This document shows, one piece after another, positions 1-6,160 of a stretch of 6,417 nt of DNA (the first letter of the stretch is position 1; each line of letters starts with the position of its first letter). The notes beneath the pieces were generated by a model that saw only the letters and a list, made by a program, of their open reading frames with translations, did no database searches and had not been told where the DNA came from. The DNA lies in contig CP070743.1 of NCBI GenBank assembly GCA_020348185.1, positions 280,498 to 286,914 of the forward strand. Direction: 5' to 3'. Source of the stretch: Nitrospirota bacterium (GTDB lineage Bacteria; Nitrospirota; Nitrospiria; Nitrospirales; UBA8639). The translations under genes and the position numbers were made by a program.

Positions 1-142
1 CCCGACAGGTTGAGCATGAAGCATTGCCTCCACAGTCATGGTCCAACGGAAATCCGAGAGCTTCCGCCGCTTCCAACAACGTCACCTCTCCGGCGACTTC
101 ACCACTTTTTCCTTCGGGATGAATAAACGTCACGCGGGCCAT
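1..142 (-). CDS. [2Fe-2S] ferredoxin, adrenodoxin/Isc-like, N-terminal part (cut by window edge)
   Basis: Only the first 47 codons are present; the gene runs off the left edge. The peptide starts MARVTFIHPEGKSGEV, a beta-grasp-like N-terminus, and reaches Cys37, Cys43 and Cys46 in the stretch HDCGGNASCSTCR. The Cys-X5-Cys-X2-Cys spacing is that of adrenodoxin/Isc-type ferredoxins rather than the X4 spacing of plant-type ones; the fourth cysteine should lie beyond the edge. Such proteins are small cytoplasmic one-electron carriers. The ATG lies 15 bases after the stop of the NuoF-like gene, so the two are almost certainly co-transcribed and this ferredoxin may be its electron partner. No clear Shine-Dalgarno sequence precedes the ATG; only GGTTGGTT is seen. 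It could also be the N-terminal ferredoxin domain of a longer protein such as a NuoG-like subunit, which the visible part cannot exclude. Confidence 0.85.
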   Translation of the reverse strand, partial: MARVTFIHPEGKSGEVAGEVTLLEAAEALGFPLDHDCGGNASCSTCR

Positions 143-157
143 AACCAACCAATTGAA

Positions 158-1450
158 TTACGTCGTTGCGGCGGGAACGGGCTTAAACGGGCACCGTTGA
201 AGTTTGATATGTTCTTCGAATTCATGCTGAAACAACCGCAGGCTATGTTGTACCAGGATGGACGCGCCCGTCACCAGTGTGCAGAATCCCGTTCCCTTGA
301 CAAACCCGCAAACCTGCAACATCTGATCCAGATCTTTCTGGGTTCCCTCACCGTGCTCGATTTTGGCCACCAGCGTGGCGAGCTCACCGGTACCAATTCG
401 ACAGGGGGGGCATTGTCCGCAACTTTCCGCCTCGAAGAATTGGGACATGTGAAGGGTTTGCTCAACCATACAGGTGGCATCATCCACCACAATGACACCC
501 GCTGACCCCAGACCGGTTCCCGCTTTTTTCAAAGAGTCAAAATCCATATGAAGATCAAGCTGATCTGGGCCAACCATGGAAAAGGATGGTCCACCCGGAA
601 ACACGGCTTTGACCCCTCTTCCATGGTGAATGCCCTCCCCGCATTCTTCAATCAAATATCGAAGAGGAGTGCCGAGCGGGAGTTCATAGACTCCGGGACG
701 ATTCACGGCTCCGCTCAGCGAAAATAACATCGTACCAGGGCACTTTTCGGTACCAACCTGAGTAAACCATTCCGCCCCATTTCGCAAAATCTGAGGAATG
801 TTCGACAGGGTTTCCACATTGTTCACCAAGGTCGGTTTCCCGTGTAGCCCAAATTCTGTCGGATAAAATGGGGGCTTTTGCTTGGGCATGGCCGGGCGGC
901 CTTGCATAGATTCCAACATCGCAGTTTCCTCACCCGCCACATAACTGCCAAACCCTTCAAATACTTCTATTTCAAGATCATAGCCAGTCCCCAAAATATT
1001 CTTCCCGAGGAGACCCTGGCTCCGAGCTTGTTCTATCGCCAATTTAAAATTGATCCGCTCCTCTTCAAATTCGTGGTTGATGTAGATGTAGGAATTCTTC
1101 GCCTGGACGGTCCGGGCGGCGATCAGGCACCCTTCCAATAACTGATGAGGGTAATGTTTCAACAGATATCGATCTTTAAAGGTCCCGGGTTCATGTTCTC
1201 CGGCATTGCACACAAAGTAGCGTTCCTGGACCCGATGGTGAAAGACTTTCTCCCATTTGAGTCCGGTTGGGAACCCAGCTCCTCCCCGACCTCGTAAATG
1301 TGCCTGTTTGAGTTGAGCAATGACCCCATCCGGGGCATTGTTGGCGAGACACTGCTTCCAAGCCTCATATCCGCCGTGACGAAGATACGGCTCGATTTCC
1401 CAGGGTTTCCCCTCGAGTGGAAACAAGAGCCTTGGTTTCATTGTATTCAT
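158..1450 (-). CDS. NuoF-like NADH-binding flavoprotein (FMN, [4Fe-4S])
   Basis: A 430-residue protein, close to the usual length of complex I NuoF, without fused NuoE-like or N-terminal thioredoxin-fold domains. Visible motifs in order are GRGGAGFPTG (54-63, FMN/NADH pocket), CNAGEHEPGTFKDR (81-94, nucleotide pocket), YVAGEETAML (170-179), KPTLVNNVETLSNIP (205-219), an SLBB-like segment (about 240-290), and cysteines 344, 347, 350 (CGQCPPC) plus 390 for the N3-type [4Fe-4S] cluster. It should take electrons from NADH to FMN and then to iron-sulfur centres, in the cytoplasm. Position 84 is Gly where complex I NuoF normally has Asp (NADE). The tail ends in RCPFKPVP, reminiscent of where HydB/HndC-type relatives begin an extra ferredoxin domain, but it stops there. 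No nuoE or nuoG is adjacent in the window, so it may serve a formate dehydrogenase, a hydrogenase-like or a ferredoxin-linked complex rather than canonical complex I. The ATG at 1450 or at 1441 could be the start; neither has a good Shine-Dalgarno sequence, and an in-frame TGA lies about 36 bases upstream. Confidence 0.93.
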   Translation of the reverse strand: MNTMKPRLLFPLEGKPWEIEPYLRHGGYEAWKQCLANNAPDGVIAQLKQAHLRGRGGAGFPTGLKWEKVFHHRVQERYFVCNAGEHEPGTFKDRYLLKHYPHQLLEGCLIAARTVQAKNSYIYINHEFEEERINFKLAIEQARSQGLLGKNILGTGYDLEIEVFEGFGSYVAGEETAMLESMQGRPAMPKQKPPFYPTEFGLHGKPTLVNNVETLSNIPQILRNGAEWFTQVGTEKCPGTMLFSLSGAVNRPGVYELPLGTPLRYLIEECGEGIHHGRGVKAVFPGGPSFSMVGPDQLDLHMDFDSLKKAGTGLGSAGVIVVDDATCMVEQTLHMSQFFEAESCGQCPPCRIGTGELATLVAKIEHGEGTQKDLDQMLQVCGFVKGTGFCTLVTGASILVQHSLRLFQHEFEEHIKLQRCPFKPVPAATT

Positions 1451-1515
1451 GAGAATGTTATCGAGTTTGAAATCTTTAAGGGTTCAACTGAAGGGAAGAC
1501 CACGATCTTTCGTCC

Positions 1516-1545
1516 AATATACGAAGCCTTCCACAAATCCGTCAA
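1516..1545 (-). promoter_or_regulatory. Candidate sigma70 promoter for the NuoF-like/ferredoxin pair
   Basis: In the 139-base gap after the malate dehydrogenase gene the minus strand reads TTGACG (1540-1545), an 18-base spacer, then TATATT (1516-1521). Each hexamer matches the sigma70 consensus at five of six positions. Transcription would begin near 1509 and leave a leader of about 60 bases before the ATG at 1450. This was found by eye in an AT-rich gap, so chance is possible; read-through from the upstream genes may also drive the pair. Confidence 0.45.
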
Positions 1546-1589
1546 GGAATTGAAAAATAAAGAACAATCATTTTCCCAAAATCCGCCCC

Positions 1590-2534
1590 TCATTTATTCA
1601 TGAGGATGCGGTCGACCTGTTGACAGAGTTCCTGTACCGCTTTCCCTGACGATTCCAGAGCAGCTCGCTCCTCGAACGTCAGGTCGTATTCAAGAATTTC
1701 TTTCACTCCTCCCTCCCCGAGTTTGACTGGCACACCCATAAAGAGGCCCTCAAAACCGTATTCTCCTTCGCACAAGGCTGCGCACGGCAAAATTTTCTTT
1801 TGATCCCTGACAATCGCTTCAACCATTTCAACAGCCGAAGCTGCCGGCGCATAAAAAGCACTGCCCGTCTTCAATAAATTGACGATCTCAGCGCCTCCCT
1901 CCCGGGTACGTTTCACCAACGCTTCCAATTTTTCCTTCGGCATCCATTCTTCTATCGGACGCCCTGCTACCGTGGTATAGCGAATTAACGGAACCATGGA
2001 ATCCCCATGGCCTCCCAGAACCATCGCCTGAATATTGTCGACGGACACCTTCAAGGCCTCAGCGATAAAACTCCGGAATCTCGCCGAATCGAGAACGCCA
2101 GCCATCCCCATCACTCGCTGTTTCGGAAATCCACTGGCCCGATAGGCAACATAGGTCATCGCATCTAACGGATTCGCCACCACGATGATGATCGCCTCAG
2201 GTGAACGCTTGACGATTTCGCGCACGACCGATGAAACAATTTTCGTATTGGTTTCCAGCAATTCATCCCGGCTCATTCCGGGTTTTCGTGCAATCCCGGA
2301 GGTAATGACGACAACCGACGACCCGGCGGTGAAATCATAATGGTTCCCTCCCGAAACAATTGAATCGTACCCACAGACCGGCCCGGCTTCCAACAGGTCT
2401 AAGGCTTTCCCCTGGGGCATCCCGTCAATCACATCAAGGAGGGCCACGTCATACCAATTTTTCTCGGCCAACCGCTGTGCAATACTCCCTCCAACATTCC
2501 CTGCCCCCACCACGCTAATCTTTACCCTTGGCAT
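1590..2534 (-). CDS. mdh: Malate dehydrogenase, NAD-dependent, LDH-like type
   Basis: Interconverts malate and oxaloacetate with NAD(H) in the cytoplasm, a step of the oxidative or reductive TCA cycle. With the ATG at 2534 the protein has 314 residues, typical of the LDH-like family. It shows the Rossmann loop GAGNVG (10-15), Asp34 at the end of strand 2 (NAD rather than NADP), the mobile loop RKPGMSR with Arg83 and Arg89, Asn121 in VANPLD, LDSARFR with substrate-binding Arg152, and GGHGD with catalytic His176. Arg83 sits where lactate dehydrogenases have Gln, which marks malate/oxaloacetate specificity. A longer reading from a TTG at 2552 adds six residues. The ATG is preferred because GAAAGG sits 7 bases before it and the protein then begins MPRVKISVVGAG as relatives do. 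It lies 35 bases after the 138-residue ORF and probably shares its transcript. No strong terminator follows it. Confidence 0.96.
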   Translation of the reverse strand: MPRVKISVVGAGNVGGSIAQRLAEKNWYDVALLDVIDGMPQGKALDLLEAGPVCGYDSIVSGGNHYDFTAGSSVVVITSGIARKPGMSRDELLETNTKIVSSVVREIVKRSPEAIIIVVANPLDAMTYVAYRASGFPKQRVMGMAGVLDSARFRSFIAEALKVSVDNIQAMVLGGHGDSMVPLIRYTTVAGRPIEEWMPKEKLEALVKRTREGGAEIVNLLKTGSAFYAPAASAVEMVEAIVRDQKKILPCAALCEGEYGFEGLFMGVPVKLGEGGVKEILEYDLTFEERAALESSGKAVQELCQQVDRILMNK

Positions 2535-2541
2535 GTCGCGA

Positions 2542-2547
2542 CCTTTC
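2542..2547 (-). promoter_or_regulatory. Ribosome binding site that decides the mdh start
   Basis: The minus strand reads GAAAGG here, seven bases before the ATG at 2534. It supports that ATG over the TTG at 2552, which lies upstream of this site. It is the clearest Shine-Dalgarno-like sequence in the window. Confidence 0.6.
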
Positions 2548-2569
2548 GGCAATCAGGTTTCAATAGAAT

Positions 2570-2986
2570 TTACTCTTCATCATGGCCAGTCCAGCCGTCA
2601 ACTTTAAAATTTATGGTACACACAAAATTATCGCCATCGTAGAAATTCACCTTGATTTTCTTTTTTCCGTATTCCCGTGCCAGGAACTCTTCGGGTTGCT
2701 CGATCAATTCCTGATAGGCGCCAGGGTTATAATTCCCCAACTCGACAAAACTCACGATCATTCCGCTTTTGACTTCTTCAAGGATTTTAACTGTACATTT
2801 GGGAAAAATTTCCCAAAATTTTTCGTCAATTTCCTCCCGAGTGGGTTCGGCAAGGGTCTCTCCCGGCTGTCGGTCCTTTTTCCCGAATTTGGCCTGCCGC
2901 CGAACATAGGGATACTGATGCCCCGTAAACAATTTGTAGAGCCAGGGCGGAACCTGGCGATCGGATGCTTGTTCTCCGGTTCCCAC
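2570..2986 (-). CDS. Conserved-looking hypothetical protein, 138 residues
   Basis: I do not recognise this family. The protein is hydrophilic and rich in Glu, Lys and Asp, with no signal peptide or membrane segment. The N-terminal part has an aromatic/basic patch (VPPWLYKLFTGHQYPYVRRQ, 12-31). The middle has an acidic helix-like stretch (PTREEIDEKFWEIFP). The C-terminal third looks like beta strands (KKKIKVNFYDGDNFVCTINF) and ends in an acidic tail, DGWTGHDEE. Composition and strand agreement favour it over the antisense ORF opposite. The start is GTG, the only usable start after an in-frame TGA, and that TGA is the stop of the upstream VWA gene. The nearest purine-rich site (GAAGG) is only two bases from the GTG, so reinitiation after the VWA stop seems the likely way it is translated. 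Its position between the VWA gene and mdh suggests a role shared with the VWA protein. Confidence 0.75.
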   Translation of the reverse strand: MGTGEQASDRQVPPWLYKLFTGHQYPYVRRQAKFGKKDRQPGETLAEPTREEIDEKFWEIFPKCTVKILEEVKSGMIVSFVELGNYNPGAYQELIEQPEEFLAREYGKKKIKVNFYDGDNFVCTINFKVDGWTGHDEE

Positions 2987-2998
2987 AGCCTTCGTGTA

Positions 2999-5900
2999 TC
3001 AGGACGTTAAACGTTGATAAATCCCAGGCAGTCTCGTGGGCAGGGCGTCGACATTATCAATGACCACAAATCCCACTTCGCCATACATTCGCTTGAGATA
3101 GTCGTTTGCGGCGTGATCCACCGTGATACAAAACGGGTGAACCTCTTGTTGCCTAGCTTCCCGGAGCGCCATCTTCGTATCCTCGAGAGAATATTCGTCA
3201 CCATACCCGTCATCTAATGGTCTCCCATCGCTCAACAGCACCAGCAGGCGGGTTCGCGCTGTCTGCTGCCGAAGTCTGTAGACAACATGACGGATAGCGG
3301 CGCCGTCACGATTTTGTTGCAGAGGGGTCACCGCCCCAATGCGTAAGGCTGCACGGTTAAGAGACGATTCCTGGAAATCTTTTAATTTCACGATATCAAT
3401 GTGACCACGGCCCTGCCCGGAATATCCATATAAGGCGTATTGATCGCCAACGGCTGCCAGAGCTTCCGATAACAAAATCAGTCCTTCTTTTTCTATATCA
3501 ATCACTCGACGCTGGCCAGATCCGATTTGCCGTCCTGTGGATCCGCTCATATCCAGAAGAAACGCCACAGCGACCTGTCGTTCTCGCTTCTCTCGCCGAA
3601 TATAGATTCGATCAGACGGCTCATGCCTGGATCGTCGGTCGATCACGCGTTGAACGATCGCATCCAAATCAAAATCCTCGCCGTCATCCTGACGTCCCAC
3701 CCGACGCAATGCCGTCGGTCGAATGGTTTCAAAATATCGCCGGAGTAATCGCACAGAAGGTCCATAGGCTACCAAGGTTTGGTCTACAAAATCGGGGCTT
3801 CCTTCCACACCCTCCCGTTCGAGGACCCGGCACCACCTGGGACGGTAATCTTGTATCTCCCCATCCCACTCATCGTAGTAGACCTCCTGCGGACCTTTAT
3901 GACTGAATTGTTGGTGATTCCGATGAGTATACTCGAGTTGAAGCCATTGCTCCATTGGCGATTGACCGAACTCTTCCTGTCGCTCAGCGGTCTCCTCCCG
4001 TCCAGTCAGGTCCTGAGGTCCTCCCTCTCGCGCAGGCTCCTGGCCTGCATGAGGTGGCTTTTCCGGGTCGTTGTGCCAATCACGGGGATATTCCCCTGAG
4101 GAAGTGTCATCGGGATTCATGGAACCTTGTACGTACTCGGGATTCATGGTCCCTCGGTAAGACCAATTGGTGATCGGTCGGTACTGGCTCGCCACCTCTT
4201 CTGCCGCTGCAGGACCTGGACCTAAATCCGATGACTCATTGGTCTCGGCCTCGTTTCCCCCGTTCTGATCAGAACCACCAAGGCTGCCGATCATGGCATC
4301 CAAAACTTGATACAAGCGATCGGCCAATTGAATAGCGTCCTCGGCCGTTGAGAGGGGATCCAGAATGGTTTTGGATAATTCCCACATCCGGGAAACGATA
4401 TCTTCGAGAGGGGTCCCGGGAGCTTTCCTCGTGAACTCTCCAGCAAAATTGAGCAGGAGCGAATCCATGACCATTTCTCGAGCCGTCATTCCATGAAGAA
4501 ACGAACGAGTCTTGACCGATTCTTTGGTCAGTTGCACTAATTCCACACGAAGTCCCGGATATTCCTGCTGAAGTTTGAAATCAACACGGGCATCTTCAAG
4601 TATTTCCCAAAGATCTCGAATCACTCCGGGTTGAGGATAGAGCCTAAATAGTTCTCCTAAATTCTGAATCTCTATACGAATTGTTATTGGGTCATCGGTC
4701 GAGTAGCGAGCGTGAACCTCTCGAACTAAGGGTTGGAGCCGGTCGAAGGCGACTTGATAGGTCCCAAACTCTAAATGACCAGCTTCATGAGCGGTCATGA
4801 CCGTATACCATCGGATATTCTCTTCCCGGGAACCTCCGTGCCGCATGATGACCGGCAGGAAAATCCTTTTTCCATCCGGGCTGACGGACGCTTTCTTGAG
4901 GCTTTGTTGTCCAAGATCAGGTATTGATCCTGATCCAGGATCTTCCGCGGCTTCTGGAAGTGATTCGATGGACACGTCCGTTCCGCACATCCCCTGCGCG
5001 AATAATTTCAGCGATCGTGCAACCTGTCGAAGAGGAACTCCGCACATCGCTTGTTCCAGCGAGGCCAAGGCATTCTTGGTTTGTAAGGAAAAATAAGCCT
5101 GTCCCCCTTCGGAGCTGTACTCTAAAACTTCCATGCCGCCTTGGAACCAATTATCAAAGATCCGCAACGTTTCGTCCGCCTCCCCGCCTATTTGTAGGAC
5201 TTCCGGAGCACGACGCAAATAAGCTAAGGCAACTTCAGCATCACGATCCGCAACGAGCAGACCATATTTCAAAACCTTCAGCCTCCACTCACCTGACGGC
5301 AACATTCCTAGCAGAGAGGGAGCCTGGGCTAAAAAGGTTATGGCTTGTTGTGGGGAGTGGCCGGCGAGTACCGAGCCGAGGCTCACGACCCAGGGTCTGA
5401 CCTCTGGTTCTGGGATTTCGTTAAGAAGAGCGGGACTGGTTCGAAAGAATTCTAGGGTCCCGACATAATCAGGTTTGCCTAAATTATTTTGGGTCACGAG
5501 CTTCATACCAAAGCTGATCCAATCGCGAACCTGGTCTTTCCCGAGAACTTTTGCAATGGATGGGCTTTCCAGAAAGAACTCTTTGCCCAGCACATAATCC
5601 CATCGCGAGAGTTCCATTCCTATTTCCGCCCAGAATCCTATTTCATTGATCGGGACTTCCAATAACAACTCTGGAGCTTTTTTGAAAAACTCGAACGCGC
5701 AATTTGGAGCAACTTGGAATTGCCCATCTGTCAATTCCAAAGCCAGAGCCAGCAGCTGAGCCCGATGATCTTGATGGTCCATGACTCCCAAAATCAGCGG
5801 ACTTTCTTTAAAGTACCGAAGGCCGAGCGCTCCAGACGACTGGGTCAGGCCAATGCCCAGATCCAGCCAGGCCACAACGGTTTCGAATCCGCATCGGTGC

Positions 5901-6097
5901 ACGAAATCAGGAAGCGCCCACACGGCTTCACTGGCAATTTTGGAGGAGAGATCTTGTAGCTCTAAAAGAAGATCATACAGTTGATCGGCCAAGCCTTTGT
6001 CGGTGAGACTCGCCACCAGGTTTTCTGTTGTAGCCTGGTCTAGTCGATCAGCCAACACAGCCTGAAGGGGATGCGGTTGCTGGAGGGAGGAATCCAT
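2999..6097 (-). CDS. Giant NorD/CbbO-like VWA protein with N-terminal repeats and a HEAGH zincin-like core
   Basis: A 1032-residue protein without signal peptide or membrane helices, so probably cytoplasmic. In order: about seven helical repeats of 35-45 residues (about 75-345); a core (about 350-600) holding HEAGHLEFGTY (437-447) and LEDARVD (500-506); a Pro/Gly/Glu-rich linker (about 605-715); and a C-terminal VWA domain (about 840-1030). The VWA MIDAS is complete: DMSGSTG at 849-855, Thr924 and Asp957 in LSDGRP. The C-terminal third, with DIEKEGLILLSEAL, HPFCITVD and a YGEVGFVVIDNVDALP-like end, resembles NorD and CbbO. Those proteins act with a MoxR-type AAA+ ATPase (NorQ, CbbQ) to activate or remodel a client such as nitric oxide reductase or Rubisco. 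No partner ATPase or such client is seen in this window, so the client is unknown and the name norD is not justified. The ATG at 6097 lies about 20 bases from a strong promoter and lacks a clear Shine-Dalgarno sequence. Confidence 0.9.
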   Translation of the reverse strand: MDSSLQQPHPLQAVLADRLDQATTENLVASLTDKGLADQLYDLLLELQDLSSKIASEAVWALPDFVHRCGFETVVAWLDLGIGLTQSSGALGLRYFKESPLILGVMDHQDHRAQLLALALELTDGQFQVAPNCAFEFFKKAPELLLEVPINEIGFWAEIGMELSRWDYVLGKEFFLESPSIAKVLGKDQVRDWISFGMKLVTQNNLGKPDYVGTLEFFRTSPALLNEIPEPEVRPWVVSLGSVLAGHSPQQAITFLAQAPSLLGMLPSGEWRLKVLKYGLLVADRDAEVALAYLRRAPEVLQIGGEADETLRIFDNWFQGGMEVLEYSSEGGQAYFSLQTKNALASLEQAMCGVPLRQVARSLKLFAQGMCGTDVSIESLPEAAEDPGSGSIPDLGQQSLKKASVSPDGKRIFLPVIMRHGGSREENIRWYTVMTAHEAGHLEFGTYQVAFDRLQPLVREVHARYSTDDPITIRIEIQNLGELFRLYPQPGVIRDLWEILEDARVDFKLQQEYPGLRVELVQLTKESVKTRSFLHGMTAREMVMDSLLLNFAGEFTRKAPGTPLEDIVSRMWELSKTILDPLSTAEDAIQLADRLYQVLDAMIGSLGGSDQNGGNEAETNESSDLGPGPAAAEEVASQYRPITNWSYRGTMNPEYVQGSMNPDDTSSGEYPRDWHNDPEKPPHAGQEPAREGGPQDLTGREETAERQEEFGQSPMEQWLQLEYTHRNHQQFSHKGPQEVYYDEWDGEIQDYRPRWCRVLEREGVEGSPDFVDQTLVAYGPSVRLLRRYFETIRPTALRRVGRQDDGEDFDLDAIVQRVIDRRSRHEPSDRIYIRREKRERQVAVAFLLDMSGSTGRQIGSGQRRVIDIEKEGLILLSEALAAVGDQYALYGYSGQGRGHIDIVKLKDFQESSLNRAALRIGAVTPLQQNRDGAAIRHVVYRLRQQTARTRLLVLLSDGRPLDDGYGDEYSLEDTKMALREARQQEVHPFCITVDHAANDYLKRMYGEVGFVVIDNVDALPTRLPGIYQRLTS
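4111..4149 (+). repeat. 12-bp direct repeat within the VWA gene linker
   Basis: CGGGATTCATGG occurs at 4111-4122 and again at 4138-4149, 27 bases (nine codons) apart. In the protein this gives the paired motifs GTMNPEY and GSMNPDD in the linker (about 649-664). It keeps the frame and looks like a small internal duplication in a region under weak constraint. Confidence 0.7.
5063..5875 (-). repeat. Region coding for about seven degenerate helical repeats of the VWA protein
   Basis: The repeats share the pattern W-x3-G-x2-L, a variable loop, then A-x2-FF-x2-SP-x-LL. Examples are WLDLGIGL with ALGLRYFKESPLIL (77-103), FWAEIGMEL with GKEFFLESPSI (155-181), WISFGMKL with TLEFFRTSPALL (193-225), WVVSLGSVL with AITFLAQAPSLL (236-263), YGLLVADRDAEVALAYLRRAPEVL (278-301) and WFQGGMEVL with GGQAYFSLQT (317-340). 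A unit without the Trp is at about 112-146. They suggest a helical solenoid for protein binding. The repeats are visible in protein, not as DNA identity. Confidence 0.7.
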
Positions 6098-6117
6098 TAT
6101 TCAGTAAGACCCATCAT
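6097..6117 (-). other. Possible six-codon leader ORF overlapping the VWA start
   Basis: Just downstream of the TATAAT box the minus strand encodes MMGLTE followed by TAA. The TAA overlaps the ATG of the VWA gene by one base (TAATG). The first ATG lies about where transcription should begin, so the mini-ORF would be nearly leaderless. As the VWA gene lacks a clear ribosome binding site, coupled translation from this mini-ORF is conceivable. An ORF this short can easily arise by chance. Confidence 0.3.
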
Positions 6118-6124
6118 GCTCGGA

Positions 6125-6153
6125 ATTATAAGAGTGGGTTGATATCCTGTAAA
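6125..6153 (-). promoter_or_regulatory. Strong sigma70-type promoter for the VWA gene
   Basis: The minus strand reads TTTACA (6148-6153), a 17-base spacer, and TATAAT (6125-6130). The -10 hexamer is a perfect consensus, the -35 matches at five of six, and the spacing is ideal. Transcription should start near 6117-6120, about 20 bases before the VWA ATG. This is probably the main promoter for the VWA gene, the 138-residue gene and mdh. Confidence 0.75.
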
Positions 6154-6156
6154 CCC
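6136..6156. promoter_or_regulatory. Inverted repeat over the -35 box, possible operator
   Basis: GGGTT (6136-6140) and AACCC (6152-6156) form a perfect 5-bp inverted repeat with an 11-bp centre that contains GATATC. It spans the -35 hexamer and most of the spacer of the VWA promoter, where a repressor or activator could act. The arms are short, so this is only a candidate. Confidence 0.3.
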
Positions 6157-6160
6157 GACC

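Noticed and set aside
38..505. Plus-strand open frame of 155 codons over the ferredoxin start and NuoF end
   Set aside because: It is antisense to two genes with clear cysteine and cluster motifs, and its product shows no domain.
1546..1590. Possible terminator after mdh (ATTTT-GGG-AAAAT followed by a T-rich stretch)
   Set aside because: The stem is only five A-T pairs with a three-base loop, and the T-rich part is interrupted and some distance away; too weak to call.
2535..2552. mdh start at the TTG at 2552
   Set aside because: The ribosome binding site GAAAGG lies downstream of this TTG and well placed for the ATG at 2534. The extra six residues precede the normal family N-terminus.
2582..3010. 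Plus-strand open frame of 142 codons opposite the 138-residue gene
   Set aside because: Its product is rich in Phe, Leu and Ile without a recognisable motif and mirrors the minus-strand gene. The minus-strand product has normal soluble-protein composition and matches the strand of all neighbours.
4924..5400. Plus-strand open frame of 158 codons inside the VWA gene
   Set aside because: It is antisense to the repeat and core region of the VWA protein, and its Arg/Pro-rich product looks like a shadow.
2999..6097. Naming the VWA gene norD or cbbO
   Set aside because: The similarity is to the general family in the VWA part. No nitric oxide reductase, Rubisco or NorQ/CbbQ ATPase gene is visible, and the N-terminal repeats make the protein larger than those relatives.
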